NCBI RefSeq assembly: GCF_000001735.4 | Contig: NC_003074.8 | Span: forward strand, 4,154,101 to 4,218,100 | Direction: 5' to 3' | Length of the DNA: 64,000 nucleotides | From: Arabidopsis thaliana | Lineage: Eukaryota; Streptophyta; Magnoliopsida; Brassicales; Brassicaceae | Shown: one piece after another, positions 47,151 to 60,838 of the stretch | Numbering within the stretch: position 1 is the stretch's first letter | Layout of the letters: each line of letters begins with the position of its first letter | The notes under the pieces: model-generated | What the model was told of the DNA's origin: nothing | Database searches by the model: none | The model's input: only the letters and a program-made list of their open reading frames with translations | Program-made: the position numbers and the translations under genes

Positions 47151-48912
47151 GGCTTTGAGCTCTCTGTTCTCTCTCTCTATTCTCTCTGTTTTCCAATGAT
47201 TTGAGAAAAAGGTTTGTAATTAAATAAATATGGAGGCGAGTTTTGGAGGAGGAGAATACTTATAGAAGGAGAGTGGAGTGATGATGGAGACAGTATATCT
47301 TGGAGAGCACGCTCACGAAGCCAAGAGGAAGAAGAAGGAGAAAGAGACAACGCTCCGTTCCTCTCCTCTCAAACCCCACCAGAGCACTTTGGTAACACTT
47401 TGTATTTTACCTCTTTCACGGGTCTTTGACAATCTATTTTTTCAATTCATTAAAATGTTGAAAAAAAAACAAACTTTGATTACTGTTTTTTAGCCAAAAA
47501 AGGATATTCTTTTAATATCTCTCTGTTTTTGTTACTATGTTTTTTTTCCTATTCTTAAGACGAGCTGATTTGTTGCCAAGTTATTGATACGAATTGATTT
47601 AATTGAATTTTGAAGAAGCAAAAATAAAAACAAAGTTGGCACCTACTAATAGTACCTTTAGAACTCTTGTTGTTTTATCCGTATTTTTCATTCTTCATAT
47701 AATAATGTATTTTTCTTCTACACCTCTCCAAGTATTTTGAGTTGAAAAATTGTATTTTACTTCTATTTGATCTTCTCATTATATCAAAAATTGTATTTTG
47801 GAGCTGTTCAATTCGATTTAGTTGTTTTTGTATTAAAAAAGAAGAGAAAATCGATTTGTTAAGCTTTATTAAAAGAAATTTCTTTATTTTTATATGTCTC
47901 TCATTGCAGAAGATAGGGGATAGAACTCCTTTTTCTCCAAAGCAATTGCTGACTTTTCAACTAGTATCCTCCATGTCTCTCTGATGACGTACGAATTACC
48001 TTTAACTAAAGTTGTCTTCTTAGCTTGTGGTTGTAAATTTAAGATATTAGTACATATTATAAGCTTCAGTTTCACTTTATGTCACTTTTTTCTATCTCAC
48101 ATGAATCTGTTTTTCTTTTCTTTGTTGAAAATCTGACACACTAATACATTACATAGACGAACCTTACCAATATCCGTGCGTTAGATTTCCTTCGACTCGT
48201 TATTCAGTTTGATTCATATTCTACAAAACAAATCACAAATACTAAAAACAAATCTTCTCTAATCCACTCAAGAGGTGAACGTGAAACCATTTAACAAATG
48301 TATACATTTCTTTAACGTAATAAATAACAACGCATAACCCAACAACTAAGTTATCATATTTTTTGGGTTAAGATATTTTGGTAAATGGAAAAATAAACTA
48401 CTATAAAGTTTGGAATATTTGGGAAGTTGTCACAGTGCAAAAATTTCTTGGGAAGGAAATCAAGAAGATTCATAGAGGATTGGGCTGCAAGGAAATGATA
48501 AGTCTCTGTATCTTGTCAGTCAACGGCTGTGTCCCACAACATCATTCTCATCTCATAATATTACTTTTTGTAACTATGATTTAATAATAATATGGTCCGC
48601 ATTCAAATTCATATTCTAATAATCATGTTATCATTCCATTAGCCGTTAAGTCTATCACGATATTGGAGCCTTGTATGCATGTATGTGGTCATAGCTACTG
48701 GACTAGAAAGGCCAAGTCTACTTTTTTCTTTCTTTTGACAAGTCTTTGTCCATACTTTATTTTTCCACTTCAATTATGCCATTTTCATGGAAGTTTCATC
48801 AGCTTACAAAGTCAAGCACAAACGTCAGATCACAAATTACATAGAAACACGACAAAGGCTAGACGATAAACAAACTTGTTTGGTCCCATTTTTTTATGGA
48901 TCTTTGATTCTA
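47151..48912. other. spacer between ABCC3 and ABCC6
   Basis: The 1.76 kb holds the ABCC3 leader and promoter (purine-rich gaggaagaagaaggagaaag near 47323) and the ABCC6 3' flank. It is AT-rich. Open frames of 60-80 codons here have no recognisable content. No transposon ends are seen. Confidence 0.5.
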
Positions 48913-51900
48913 TCAGCTTCTTTTGGATTTGGATTCAGAACTTGTTGTGTACTCTGCCACAAGCTTTGAGAATAATGACGACCTGTCTTCTAGCAATCTC
49001 GCCGGTGAATCATGTTCTTTGATAAGACCTGCATTTAGGATACATAAAACAGATTTAATATAAGTCTTCTAGTTATAAAAGCGTAAATAGAAGTGTATAA
49101 TCAGATTCACAACCTTGGTCTAGGAGCAGGACCATATCGCTGTCTATCACAGAAGATATTCTATGTGCGATTGTTATCACTGTACAATCCGCAAAGTGGT
49201 GCCTCAGAGTCTCCTGGATCAGATTATCAGTAGCGGTATCGATAGAAGCTGTGGCTTCATCAAGAACCAGTAATTTGCTTCTCTTGAGCAAGACTCGTCC
49301 CAGGCACACCAATTGTCTCTGACCAACACTCCAGTTCTGTCCATTCTCACTAACTAAAATATAAGAGATTCATTTCATTAGATGTGATAACCAGATTCAA
49401 GATGACTCTTGTAAACAATAGTTTTATTAACACTAACCAGGGGAATCCAGCTTTAGTTCTTTCTTCCTTACTTCGTCCCCAAGTTGACAATTGTCGAGTG
49501 CCTGAAAAGAGGACGAGAAAATCGTGTGAGAACCTTCCTTTTGTTATCTGCAGAAACATGGAAAGAAACAAGAGCCAACAAACCTCCCAGATTTGGTCAT
49601 CAGTGTATTCCTCAAGAGGGTCCAAGTTACTACGAATCGTGCCTTCAAACATGGTTGGATCTTGAGGTATGATACTTAGTCTAGAACGAAGGTCATGCAG
49701 CCCAATGGACAAGATGTTTATCCCATCTATCCTGATTTCTCCCGCTGCAGGTTCCACAATCCTAAAAAGGGTTTGAATTAGAGTGGATTTGCCACATCCT
49801 GTTCTTCCAACGATTCCGGTTTTCAGGCCTCCTGGAAAAGTGCATGTCAGTCCATGCAGCACCATGGGCAAATGTGGCCCATATCGTACTTGCAGATTAC
49901 AGATAGTAATCTCTCCACGAGAAGGCCATGATTTCTCAGGCCGAGTTGTTTCAATCACAAGAGGTGGTTCACTGGGGATGTTTGTGTATTGAAGCATTCT
50001 CTCCACAGATATCATTTTGTTCTCGAGATCACAAAGCGTCCATATTAAAGTTGCTTGCAGGGTATTTAGATTGAGTGCATATGTAATCGCCAGTCCTGCT
50101 AAGCCTTTAAGAAGCAAAATACCGAGAAAGGCGTGGGAGATTTTTAGTTGTGCATCTGCACCAAAACAAAATCAATAATAAAAAGGGGTGGTGACTCACT
50201 TGGATTAATGACTCCTTCAGGGGCAGAAACTAAGATAACAAGTGAAGAAGCGAATGCGAAAGTGGATAAAAGTTCAAGGCGGAAGCAGAGCCATTCCATT
50301 GCACCGGTCGAATGGAACTTCAGCCGTGAATAACAATCACTAAGTCTCATGATGTCACCACGGAACCTTGGTTCTTGATCAAAACTCCTGATAGTTGTTA
50401 TCCCTGAAAGTGTTTCAGAAAAATGATGTACCACAGGAGATCTGCTTATTCCAGCTAATCTTGCGAGTTCTCGAGCTGCGGATATGTAATATTGCTGCGT
50501 CCATAGATTAAATTAACAAGTGTGAGAACCACAAAAGCATTAGTATGTTTCATACTATTAAGTAAGATGCTAAAAGTTAATTTGTGACTTATGTATTATG
50601 AAAATTACCCGGTACCAGGCACATGCAGCGACGACAGGGATGAAGACAATAAGGACCTGCCAAGCAACCTGTACTATCACTCCGATAATCCCCAAAATGT
50701 TAATAGCTGCGATAGCAACATATGCAAATTGACCGGGTAATCTCAAATCTGCGACACTTTGGTCTGTAGAAGCCTAAACCAAAATTGAAAACAGAGTAAT
50801 CAGGTAAAAGACGTCGTGTAGGATTTATTTTTAATATGGCCACTTTGAATTTTGAGTAACCAAACATTTGGAGTTACTTACTCTATTCAAAATTCGCCCC
50901 ATTGGGGTGGCATCAAAGAATGACATGGAGGCACGGAAAATGCGGAGATGCATTTGGGTGAAGAGTTCAGTAGCCATCTTGAAACCAGTCATCGCAACCA
51001 GCAAAGCTCTGATGAGTATGCAGAAGGAGCTTGCGACCGCTAGAAGTACATAGACTAGAATCAATGTGAAGCCGCTCACTGGAGGTTCCACGTCCTTGGA
51101 AACAGGAGTCACCCAGGTCATCCAATAATTGCTCCCAATGCTCAGAAGCTGAAAGAGAACCTGTACCACCAATATTAAAGGAATAACTGCTCCTCCGTAT
51201 GCTAGTGCCATGTATTTTTTGTACACAGTGAACCCAACTTTTCCCTTCTCCCTTTCCTCTTCTTGAACTAGTTGTCCGCTTGGCTTGTTATCCGAACCAT
51301 TCTCTTGTTTTTCTTTATGATGGAGTACTTCGTTTTCTTTGTCCGTAGTTGATTTTTCAGAAGCATAGCCTGTTTCACATGAATCAATTGTTGCTAAGGC
51401 TTCAGTGTGAGCTCCTACAAGTTCCATGAAATCTGTTCCTGAATCGAGAATCTCATGGTATTTCCCCGCTTGTGTTATCTTGCCATCTTTCATGACCTAC
51501 AAAAATTAATTCTAAATATATAAACATGTGATTAGAAGATGCATCGGAAAGATAGTAAGGGATAAGTCACAAACCAATATAAGATCAGCTTCAGGCAAGA
51601 ATTCAACTTGATGAGTGACATATATGACTGTCTTGTGTCTCAGAAGCCCCAGCAGAACTTCCTATTTTAAAAGAACAATGAGAGATCATATCAAATATCA
51701 GAAGCCAGTACAAAGTATATTGTACGATTTTTTATGTACATGAAGATAATCAGAAAGAAAGGGAGCATTATACCTTAAAGAGATGTGATCCAGTATGAGC
51801 GTCTACTGCACTAAAAGGGTCATCAAACAGATAAATATCTGCGTCTTGGTAGAGAGCACGGGCGATTTGTATACGCTGCTTCTGCCCACCGCTTAAATTG

Positions 51901-54071
51901 ATACCCCTTTCCCCAATAACTGTCTGGTCATGGAACGGAAGTATCTCCAAGTCTTTATTTAAAGAACATGCTTCAAGCACCCTATCGTACCACTCTCTTT
52001 CCATTGGCTTACCAAACAGAATGTTCTCTTCGACTTTGCCGCTTTGGATCCAAGGTGATTGTGCAATGTATGCCTTTCTTCCACAAACTTTAAGATTTCC
52101 AGATATTTTGGGAACTTCACCCAGTATGGATGAGAGTAGGCTTGATTTCCCCGAGCCAACAGTACCACAAATAGCTACATTCATGCCCTGAGAAACTTTG
52201 AAATTCATGTCTCTCAATGTCGGGATTGGGGAAGAGTCATCCCAGGAGAAAGTACCATTACTGATTTCCACAGCCATTTCTGAACTTCCACTAGGAAGCC
52301 TCCCCACAACATCTTGCTGCAAGTCATCTAGACAGAGAAAAGATGCAATCCTATTAAGAGATACCTTAGTTTGAACAATCATTGAGATTGTTTCGGGAAG
52401 TTTGTAGATTGGGCCTTGCAGAATCCGGAAAGTTGCAAGAGCCGCCAGTATCTTCCCTGATTCAAGAGGAATTTTCAGCAATAAACATGCGCCAAAAGCT
52501 GTTGCAGATATGAAAGAAGGTGCCGCCCACAAAACAGAGTTGATAGCGGACGAATTGTACACAAACTTTTTTAGCCAGCCTGCTTCAATATGTCTAAGTT
52601 CAAGGATCTTAGAAAGAAACTTCATCTCCCATCCCTGAAGTTTGAGAATCTTCATGTTCAGTAAGACCTCCGATGTTTTCTTCATTCTGTTGTCTTTGGA
52701 CTTCATCAAACTGCTCTGAAACTTCTCTTCCAACTTTGCAAAGGGATAATTTGCCAGCATAACTAAAATAGTTGCAGGAAAAGCTGCAATTGATCCTAAT
52801 CCGAGGCTTTTATACAAGATCCATAAGGCCAAACTAACTTGTAAAACAAGTATCCATGGATCATGCATAAACCAACTAAAAGCACTGATCCTGTCAGCAT
52901 CTACTGCCATGAGGTTTATAATCTCGCCACTAGTGTGTCCTTGCTTCGAATGACATGGAAGGGTCAACCCCTTTTCATAGATCATCGAAACCAGGACCGA
53001 TCTCATCCCAAGCCCAGCTTTTTGCCCCCTAAAGAACCACTGCCTCTGTGTTTGGCATTCCACAAGCTTAGCAACAAAGAAAGTTGTCACTAACACATAA
53101 CCTTGGTTCTTATATTGTCTGTTACCATTCAGGTACTGAACGAAATTATCCATGAGATATGGTGCAACGTAGCAAGACACCGTGTAGACAAAAGCAAGCA
53201 GAGCTGACAAAACAATATCTCGCCACACTGAGAGGAAGAGAGCCTTGATTAGCTTAAATGTGGTGATCCTTCTTTCACCATCGTCCCATTCAAGCTTACT
53301 CCTAAATATCCAAAATAGGCTCTCAGTTGTGTCACTACGGTCAAGTTGAGGAACATCCTTGATGTCTATGATTTTCTCATTTCCTAAGGTAATCAAAGGG
53401 CTCATCCAGGAGAAACTCATGCGGCTTAGAATCCCAGCTTTTGAAAAAGGTGCAGTGACCTCTTCATTATCACTAGATTCAGCACTGCTCAAGAGTGGTT
53501 CTTTGAGAAGGTCGATCCTTTCACCTTCTCCTTTCTTCCACAAGCACGAACAACAGAGAAACAAGCCAGCGCAGACGCCCACCAAATCAGAAATTACAAA
53601 GTGAACTGACACCATTTCTTGCTTCTTGTATAGAACAAAGTCTACCACAAGATGGTAGCAAGAAACCACGAAAAAGAAAACCCACCAAACTCTAAGCAAA
53701 AATAGTACTTTTTGCTCACAAGAATTAGTGTATCGACCAAACAGGTAAACAGAGATGGAACCCCAAGTAAGGGCAGCCAACAGAAGATCTAAGAAAGGCC
53801 AACCATTTGTATGCCAGTGAAGGCAACTTAGCAACGAAAGCACAGAATAAAACACAGATAATGAGACACAACAAATAAGAACCAGTTTATTATACGAGAA
53901 AGATATGTGTTTAAACTCTTCATTCATGATAGCATCAGTATCTTCACAAGCTACTCTCTTTTTGAAAAGCCATGAACCAAAAAGAATTAGCAACAACACC
54001 AGATTCAAGAAAAACGAAAGTACCGAAAGGTAGATGGGCTGGAGGAGAAGAGAATCGATAGGATTTTCCAT
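48913..54071 (-). CDS. ABCC6: ABC transporter ABCC6 (MRP8), full length
   Basis: Exons 54071-51774, 51661-51575, 51496-50882, 50773-50609, 50494-50200, 50104-49584, 49501-49438, 49353-49114 and 49028-48913 give 1466 residues from [12 protein letters not shown] start ten codons upstream is open, but 1466 is the length I recall. Domain order is TMD0-TMD1-NBD1 (Walker A at about 636, LSGGQ)-TMD2-NBD2, as in its neighbours. NBD2 Walker A reads GRTGCGKS, with Cys where ABCC3 has Ser. Introns differ from ABCC3: one is gained after INP(S), one is gained after DSP, and the one after DLQ is absent. It is probably a tonoplast or endomembrane organic-anion pump; its substrate is not known to me. Confidence 0.94.
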
Positions 54072-54758
54072 CAGGAACTGAGTGTTGACCAAAATGTTCA
54101 CTCTGAGGACAAGATATATCTATATATATATAGGCTACTGAGTCAATAAATAATATTACTTTCGCAGACCACCAAGACAAAAGAACAAAAGAGAAAATTA
54201 TATATATATACGATGACGCCGTAACCATTAACCAACAAAACATGAAGAGTTTAATAATGTTAAAAGACTCCCTTCTGAAACTCCACTGATGCAAACAGTG
54301 GACCATTCTGAGAACATAGACAGATGTGTAGAAGCAGATCCATCAAAATTTTGAGTTAGAAAAATCACAAACATGTTGTAACAGAAACAGATGATACTTA
54401 CTGATGGTAACAATATACGTACCCCTGAGTGCTGGCAAATGGTAAATTCTTCATTTTTCCCACCAAATAGATCACAGCAACCAGCTCACTTTGACAATAC
54501 GGTCAGGCGGTGAATCTAATTTCTCACCTTAAGATGGAAAAGAGTTTCATCGTGAAGTTCCCTGAGATCCTAAAATGTCATGCCTGTGATTTAAAAAAAA
54601 TTGTAAAAGAGAGAAATAGAGACCAAAACGTGTTGTAAACTGATAATGTAATTCGTTCCTCATCAGAGAGAAAACAAACAAATACTATTTCTTACAAATT
54701 ATTACTGTTTTCTTTCTGAAACAAACACGACAAGGCAAGATTATTAATTTTATTATAA
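54072..54758. other. spacer between ABCC6 and ABCC7
   Basis: The ABCC6 leader/promoter holds two short (TA)n runs, about 54119-54131 and 54199-54211, that could contain its TATA box. The ABCC7 3' flank makes up the rest. No gene is seen. Confidence 0.5.
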
Positions 54759-57700
54759 CTAGTTTGTTTTCATTGAACTTCTTTTGAATCTTGAATCCGA
54801 ACTTGCTGTGTACTCTGCCACAAGCTTTGAAAATGACGAGGACTTGTCTTCCAGCAATCTCGCCGGTGAATCGTGTTCTTCTATTAACCCTGCATTTTTA
54901 GATACATAACCAATCTTCATCTAAGCCTTCCTTCTGATAGAACAAACGTATTAAAAAAGTGTATGATCATTACCTTGGTCTAGGAGCAGTACCATATCAC
55001 TGTCTATAACAGATGATATTCTGTGTGCGATTGTTATTACTGTACAGCCCGAGAAATGTTGTCTCAGTGTTTCCTGTATCAGAGTATCAGTCGCTGTATC
55101 TACAGAAGCTGTGGCTTCATCAAGAATCAATACTTTGCTTCTCTTTAGCAAGACTCGTCCAAGACACACCAGTTGTCTCTGACCAACACTCCAGTTCTGT
55201 CCATTCTCACTTACTGCAATATTAGAGATTCCTTTCATTAGATGTGTTTTAACAGATTCGAGATGACTCTTGTCGACTATAGTTTTAGCCGTACTAACCA
55301 GGGGAATCTAGCTTTAGTTCTTTCTTCCTTATTTCATCCCCAAGTTGACACTTGTCGAGTGCCTGAAATCAGAGCAACAAAAATCGTGTGAGAACCTTCC
55401 TTTTTCTATCTGCAGAAACATTGAAAGAAACAAGAGCCAACTAACCTCCCAGATTTGGTCATCAGCGTATTCCTCAAGAGGGTCCAAGTTACTGCGAACC
55501 GTGCCTTCAAACATGGTTGGTTCTTGAGGTATGATACTTAGTCTGGAACGCAGGTCATGCAGCCCAATGGTCAAGATGTTTATTCCATCTATCCTGATTT
55601 CTCCAGCTGCAGGTTCCACAATCCTAAAAAGGGTTTGAATTAGAGTGGATTTGCCACATCCTGTTCTTCCAACGATTCCCGTTTTCAGGCCTCCTCGAAA
55701 AGTGCATGTCAGCCCACGCAGCACCATAGGCAGATGTGGCCCATATCGTACTTGCAGATTACAGATAGTAATCTCTCCGCGACAGGGCCAAGATTTCTCA
55801 GGCCTAGTTGATTCAATAACGAGAGATGGTTCACTGGGGATGTCTATGTATTGAAGCATTCTCTCCACGGATATCATTTTGTTCTCAAGATCGCAAAGTG
55901 TCCATATTAAAGTTGCTTGCAGGCTATTTAGATTGAGTGCATATGTAACCGCCAATCCTGCAAAGCCTTTAAGAAGCAAAATACCAAGAACGACCCGGAA
56001 GATTTTTAGTCTTGAAAGTAAACAATAACAAATACAATGATTAAAGGGCGGTGACCTACTTGGATTAATGACTCCTTCAGGCACAGAAACTAAGATAACA
56101 AGCGAAAGCGCAAATGCCACAGTGGATAAGAGATCAAGACGGAAGCAGAGCCACTCCATTGCAGAAATGGCATGGAACCTCAGCCGAGAATAACAATCGT
56201 TAAGTCTCATGATATCAGTGCGGAATCTTGGTTCTTGATCAAAGCTCCTTATAGTTGTTATCCCTGAAAGTGTTTCAGAAAAATGCTGCACCAAAGGCGA
56301 TCTGCTTATTCCAGATAATCTTGCTAGTTCCCGAGCCGCAGATATGTAATATTGCTGCATACATACATTAAATCAATATCAAGACTAAAGTGAGAACTTC
56401 AAGAAAGTTAGTATGTGTAGTATCAATGATTGCATTAAGTCTCCTAGATTATCTTATCGTGATTTCCATGAGCTATACAAGACAAAGGTATGAAGCTAAG
56501 CTTTAATCTAAGTTTGTCAGTGTTATGAAGAATACCCGATACCAGGTGCATGCAGCGATGACAGGGATGAAGACGATAAGGACCTGCCAAGCAACCTGTC
56601 CCATCACTCCAATAATCCCCAAGATGTTTACAGCAGCAATTGCAAGATTTGAAAATTGACTTGGTAATCTCAAATCCACGGCACTTTGGTCTGTAGAAGC
56701 CTAAATCAGGATTGAAACCACAGTGGTTAGATTAAGAGTTTGCAGGATCAGTTTTGGAATTGCCAGTACAAGTCGAGTAAGTAAAGATAGATGGTTCTTA
56801 CTCTATTCAAAATTCGGCCAATTGGGGTGGCATCAAAGAATGACATGGAGGCACGAAAAATGCGAAAATGCATTTGATTGAAGAGTTCAGTAGCTATCTT
56901 GAAACCAGTCATCGCGGACAGCATTGCTCTGACAAGTATACAGAAGGAGCTCGCAGTGGCTAGAAATACATAGACTAGAATCAATGTAGAGCCACTCACT
57001 AGAGGTTTCACATCCTTAGAAACAGGAGTTACCCAAGCCATCCAATAGTTGCTCCCGATGTTTAGAACCTGAAAGAGAATCTGTACAACCAATATAATAG
57101 GCACAAGTGCTCCTCCATACGCCAATTTCATATACTTTTGGTATACAGTGAACCCAACTTTGCCTTTCTCCCGCTCTTCTTCTTGAACTAGTTGTCCTTT
57201 CGGGCTAGGCAAATCTTCCTCTTGTTTTTCTTCATCGTTGGAAACTTTGCTTTCTTTGCTTGTTGTTGATTGTGCTGAAGCAGATCCTTTTTCATATGAA
57301 TCAACTGCAGCTAAGGCATCAGTGTGAGCTCCTACAAGTTCCATGAAATCTGTTCCTGATTCAAGAATTTCATTGTACTTCCCTGCTTGCGTGATCCTCC
57401 CATCTTTCATGACCTACAAAAATGATTATCTGATATAATAAATATGTAATTAGATAACGCATTGGAAAGATGGTAGAGCGAAGAAGCCCAAACCAGTATA
57501 AGATCAGCTTCAGGCAGGAATTCAAGTTGATGAGTGACATATATGACTGTCTTGTTTCTCAGAAGCCCCAGCAGGACTTCCTGTAACAGAAACGATAAGC
57601 GTAAGAGATCATATCAATATGCATAGCAGAAGCCAGCAAAAAGTAAAAGGTAAGAGTCTATATACTTCAAGTCAAGATAATCAGAAAAAGGGAAAATGAT

Positions 57701-60073
57701 TATTACCTTGAAGAGATGTGATCCAGTATGAGCGTCTACTGCACTAAAAGGGTCATCAAACAGATAGATATCTGCGTCTTGGTAAAGAGCACGTGCAATC
57801 TGTATCCGTTGCTTCTGTCCACCGCTAAGATTGATACCCCTTTCTCCAATAACTGTCTGATCACGGAACGGAAATACCTCCAAGTCCTTATTCAAAGAAC
57901 ACGCTTCAAGCACCCTTTGGTACCATTCTCTTTGCATGGGCTTACCAAACAGAATGTTCTCTTCGACTTTGCCACTCTGGATCCAAGGCGACTGTGCAAT
58001 GTATGCCTTTCTTCCACAAACCTTAAGATTTCCAGATATTTTGGGAACTTCACCTAGTATGGACGAGAGTAAGCTTGATTTCCCTGAACCAACAGTACCA
58101 CATATAGCGATGTTCATCCCATGAGGGATTTTGAACCTTATGTCTTTCAGCGTCGGGATGGGTGAAGAGTCATCCCAAGAGAAAGCACCATTGCTGACTT
58201 CCACATCCATTTTTGAACTTCCACTAGGAAGTCTCTCCATACCATCTTGCTGCAAATCATCAAGGCAAAGAAAAGTTGCAATCCTATCAAGAGATACCTT
58301 TGTCTGAACAATCATGGAGATCGTATCAGGAAGTTTGTATATCGGAGTTTGCAGAATTCGAAAAGTTGCAAGAGCAGCTATTATCTTTCCCGATTCAAGA
58401 GGAATCTTCAGAAGCATACAAGCTCCAAAAGCTGTTGCAGAAACGAACGAAGGTGCAGCCCAGAGAACAGAGCTGATAGCCGCAGAGTTATACACGAATT
58501 TCTTAAGCCAGCCTGCTTCAATGCCTCTAAGGTCAAGAATCTTATGAAGGAACTTCATCTCCCATCCTTGAAGTTTAAGAATCCTCATGTTCAGTAAGGC
58601 CTCCGATGTTTTCTTCATCCTGTTATCTTTAGACTCCATTAAATTTCCCTGAAACTTCTCTTCCAACTTTGCCAAGGGAATATTTCCCAGCATAACTAAA
58701 AACGTTGCAGCAAAAGCTGCAATTGATCCTAGCCCAAGGCTTCTGTACAAGATCAATAACGCTAAACTGATTTGTAAGACAAGTATCCATGGATCATGCA
58801 TATACCAACTAAAAGCACTGATTCTCTCAGCATCTACTGTCATGAGATTTATGATCTCACCACTGGTGTGTCCTTGCTTTGAATAACAGGGAAGGGTCAA
58901 GCCCTTTTCGTAGATCATTGAAACCAGGACTGATCTCATTCCAATCCCAGCTTTCTGCAACCTGAAATACCAATTCCTCCGCGCTTGGCATTCTACAAGC
59001 TTAGCAACAAAAAAAGTTGTCACTAAAACAACCCCTTGATTTGAATACTGTCGTTGACCGTTCAGGTACTGAACGAAAGTATCCATGAGATACGGTGCAA
59101 CGTAGCAAGACACTGTATAGACAAAAGCAAACAGAGTTGACAATAGAATATCTCGCCACACTGAAAAGAAGAGTGCCTTAATAAGCTTATACGTGGTGAT
59201 CCTTCTTTCACCATCGTCCCATTCAAGCTTACTCCTAAATATCCAAAATAGTTTCTCGGCTCTGTCACTATTGTCAACTTGAGGAACATCCTCGCTGTCT
59301 ATAATTTTCTCGTTTCCTAAGACAATTAAAGGACTCATCCAAGAGAAACTCACATGGCTTAGAAACCCAGCGTTCGAAAAAGGTGTAACAACCTCATCAT
59401 CTTCGGCCTTATCCAACTGCACACTAGTAGCCGCACTAGATTCAGCTCCATTCAAGAGGGGTTCTTCGAGTAATAAGTTGATCCTTTCACCTTGTCCTTG
59501 CTTCTGCAAACATGAATAGCAGAGAAACAACCCCACGCTTACGGCCAGTACATCAGACAATAAAAGGTGAACTGACACCAGTTCTTGCTTCTTGTATAGA
59601 GCAATGTCTACCAAAAGACGGTAGCAAGAAAACATAAAATACAAAACCCACCAGACTCTAAGCAAAATAGGAAACTTTTGATCATGAGAATAGGTAAATT
59701 GACTACGTATGTAGAAAGAGATGGCACCCCAAGAAAGGGCTGTAAATAAAAGATCTAAGAGAATCATCAGTTCGCTGCGATCCCAACCATTTTTATGCAG
59801 GTTGAAGCAACTTAACAGCAACAACACAGAATTCAAGGCAGACAAAGTCTCACAACATATAACGACCAGTTTATTGTATGTTAAAGACATATCCTTAAAC
59901 CTCTCATTCGTGAAAGCATCACTATTTTCCCAACCCAACCTTTTCTTGTAAACACAGGAACCAAACATAACTAGCAACAAAAGAAGATTAAAGAAAATGG
60001 AGAACATTGGAAAATAATTGGACTCAAGGAGGAAAAAAACGATAGGATTGTCCATCGCGTAACTCTGTTTCAT
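54759..60073 (-). CDS. ABCC7: ABC transporter ABCC7 (MRP7), full length
   Basis: Exons 60073-57707, 57580-57494, 57413-56802, 56700-56536, 56354-56060, 55966-55446, 55362-55299, 55213-54974 and 54889-54759 give 1493 residues from [10 protein letters not shown]. The second Met at 60055 aligns better with the ABCC6 start and would give 1487. It has TMD0, TMD1, NBD1 (GTVGSGKS at about 659, [17 protein letters not shown]), a linker with [20 protein letters not shown]2, and NBD2 ([25 protein letters not shown]). Exon sizes after the linker equal those of ABCC6 exactly (165, 295, 521, 64, 240), so these two are the younger pair. AtMRP7 is linked to vacuolar cadmium storage in published work. Confidence 0.95.
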
Positions 60074-60838
60074 TAGGCAATGGATACGAGAATATTGTTC
60101 AAGACTATCACGATGGACAGTATATATAGAGAAGTCGTCAATAAATATATTATTTCGAAGACAAACTCTTGAGTGGGGAATAATTTATAATTCCTTGACG
60201 TCTCAACGTCTTCCCTTAGCTTTTTTAATGCTTCAAACCTCAATTCCCAGAAATTCAAATGAAATTTCTTTGAGAAAACATAATATTTTAAAAAGTTTCT
60301 CCGCAACAATCCAAAAAGATCGAGACGATTTCATGGAAAATACCACTCCTATCTAACCCCACCACTTTTTCTACAACAAGTTTTAACAGAAACAGATGAC
60401 ACTTACAGAAGAATAGGTAGAGTTCTAGTTGATTGTAGCAAGCAATCCTGGATCCTGACTAGTCTTGTTATAATTTCCTAGAAAGCTGTAGTAAGCAAAA
60501 CAAAACTCAAGACAATAATGATGAATCTTCAGTTTCTTCCCAACAATCTGATCACAGAAATCATGGTTTAACCAAATAAGCACTTACATACTAAACATAT
60601 CTTAAGTCTCTGCTAATCAGAAACCAACCACAGGAAACTCCACTAAACAGAGTTCAGAGTTTCCGAGTTTACTTTCCAATCCCATCTTAATCAGTGTTAT
60701 CTTATGGAGAGACAAATGATCTGATTATGGAAACAGCATCATCGCATATCATATACTTCACCAGCTTCAATAACAGAAGAAGCCGAGAGAACAATGAAAA
60801 GCCATAAACAACAACAACAACCAAAAACAAAGACTTTT
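60074..60838. other. spacer between ABCC7 and SERAT2;2
   Basis: 765 bases hold the ABCC7 promoter/leader and the SERAT2;2 3' UTR, on the same strand. A tatatata box at 60120-60127 on the ABCC7 side, about 50 bases upstream of the longer start codon, is a candidate TATA element. No gene is seen. Confidence 0.5.

Noticed and set aside
48787..48969. Small plus-strand frame over the 3' end of ABCC6
   Set aside because: It is antisense to the last ABCC6 exon and its 3' flank; the minus-strand reading explains the sequence.
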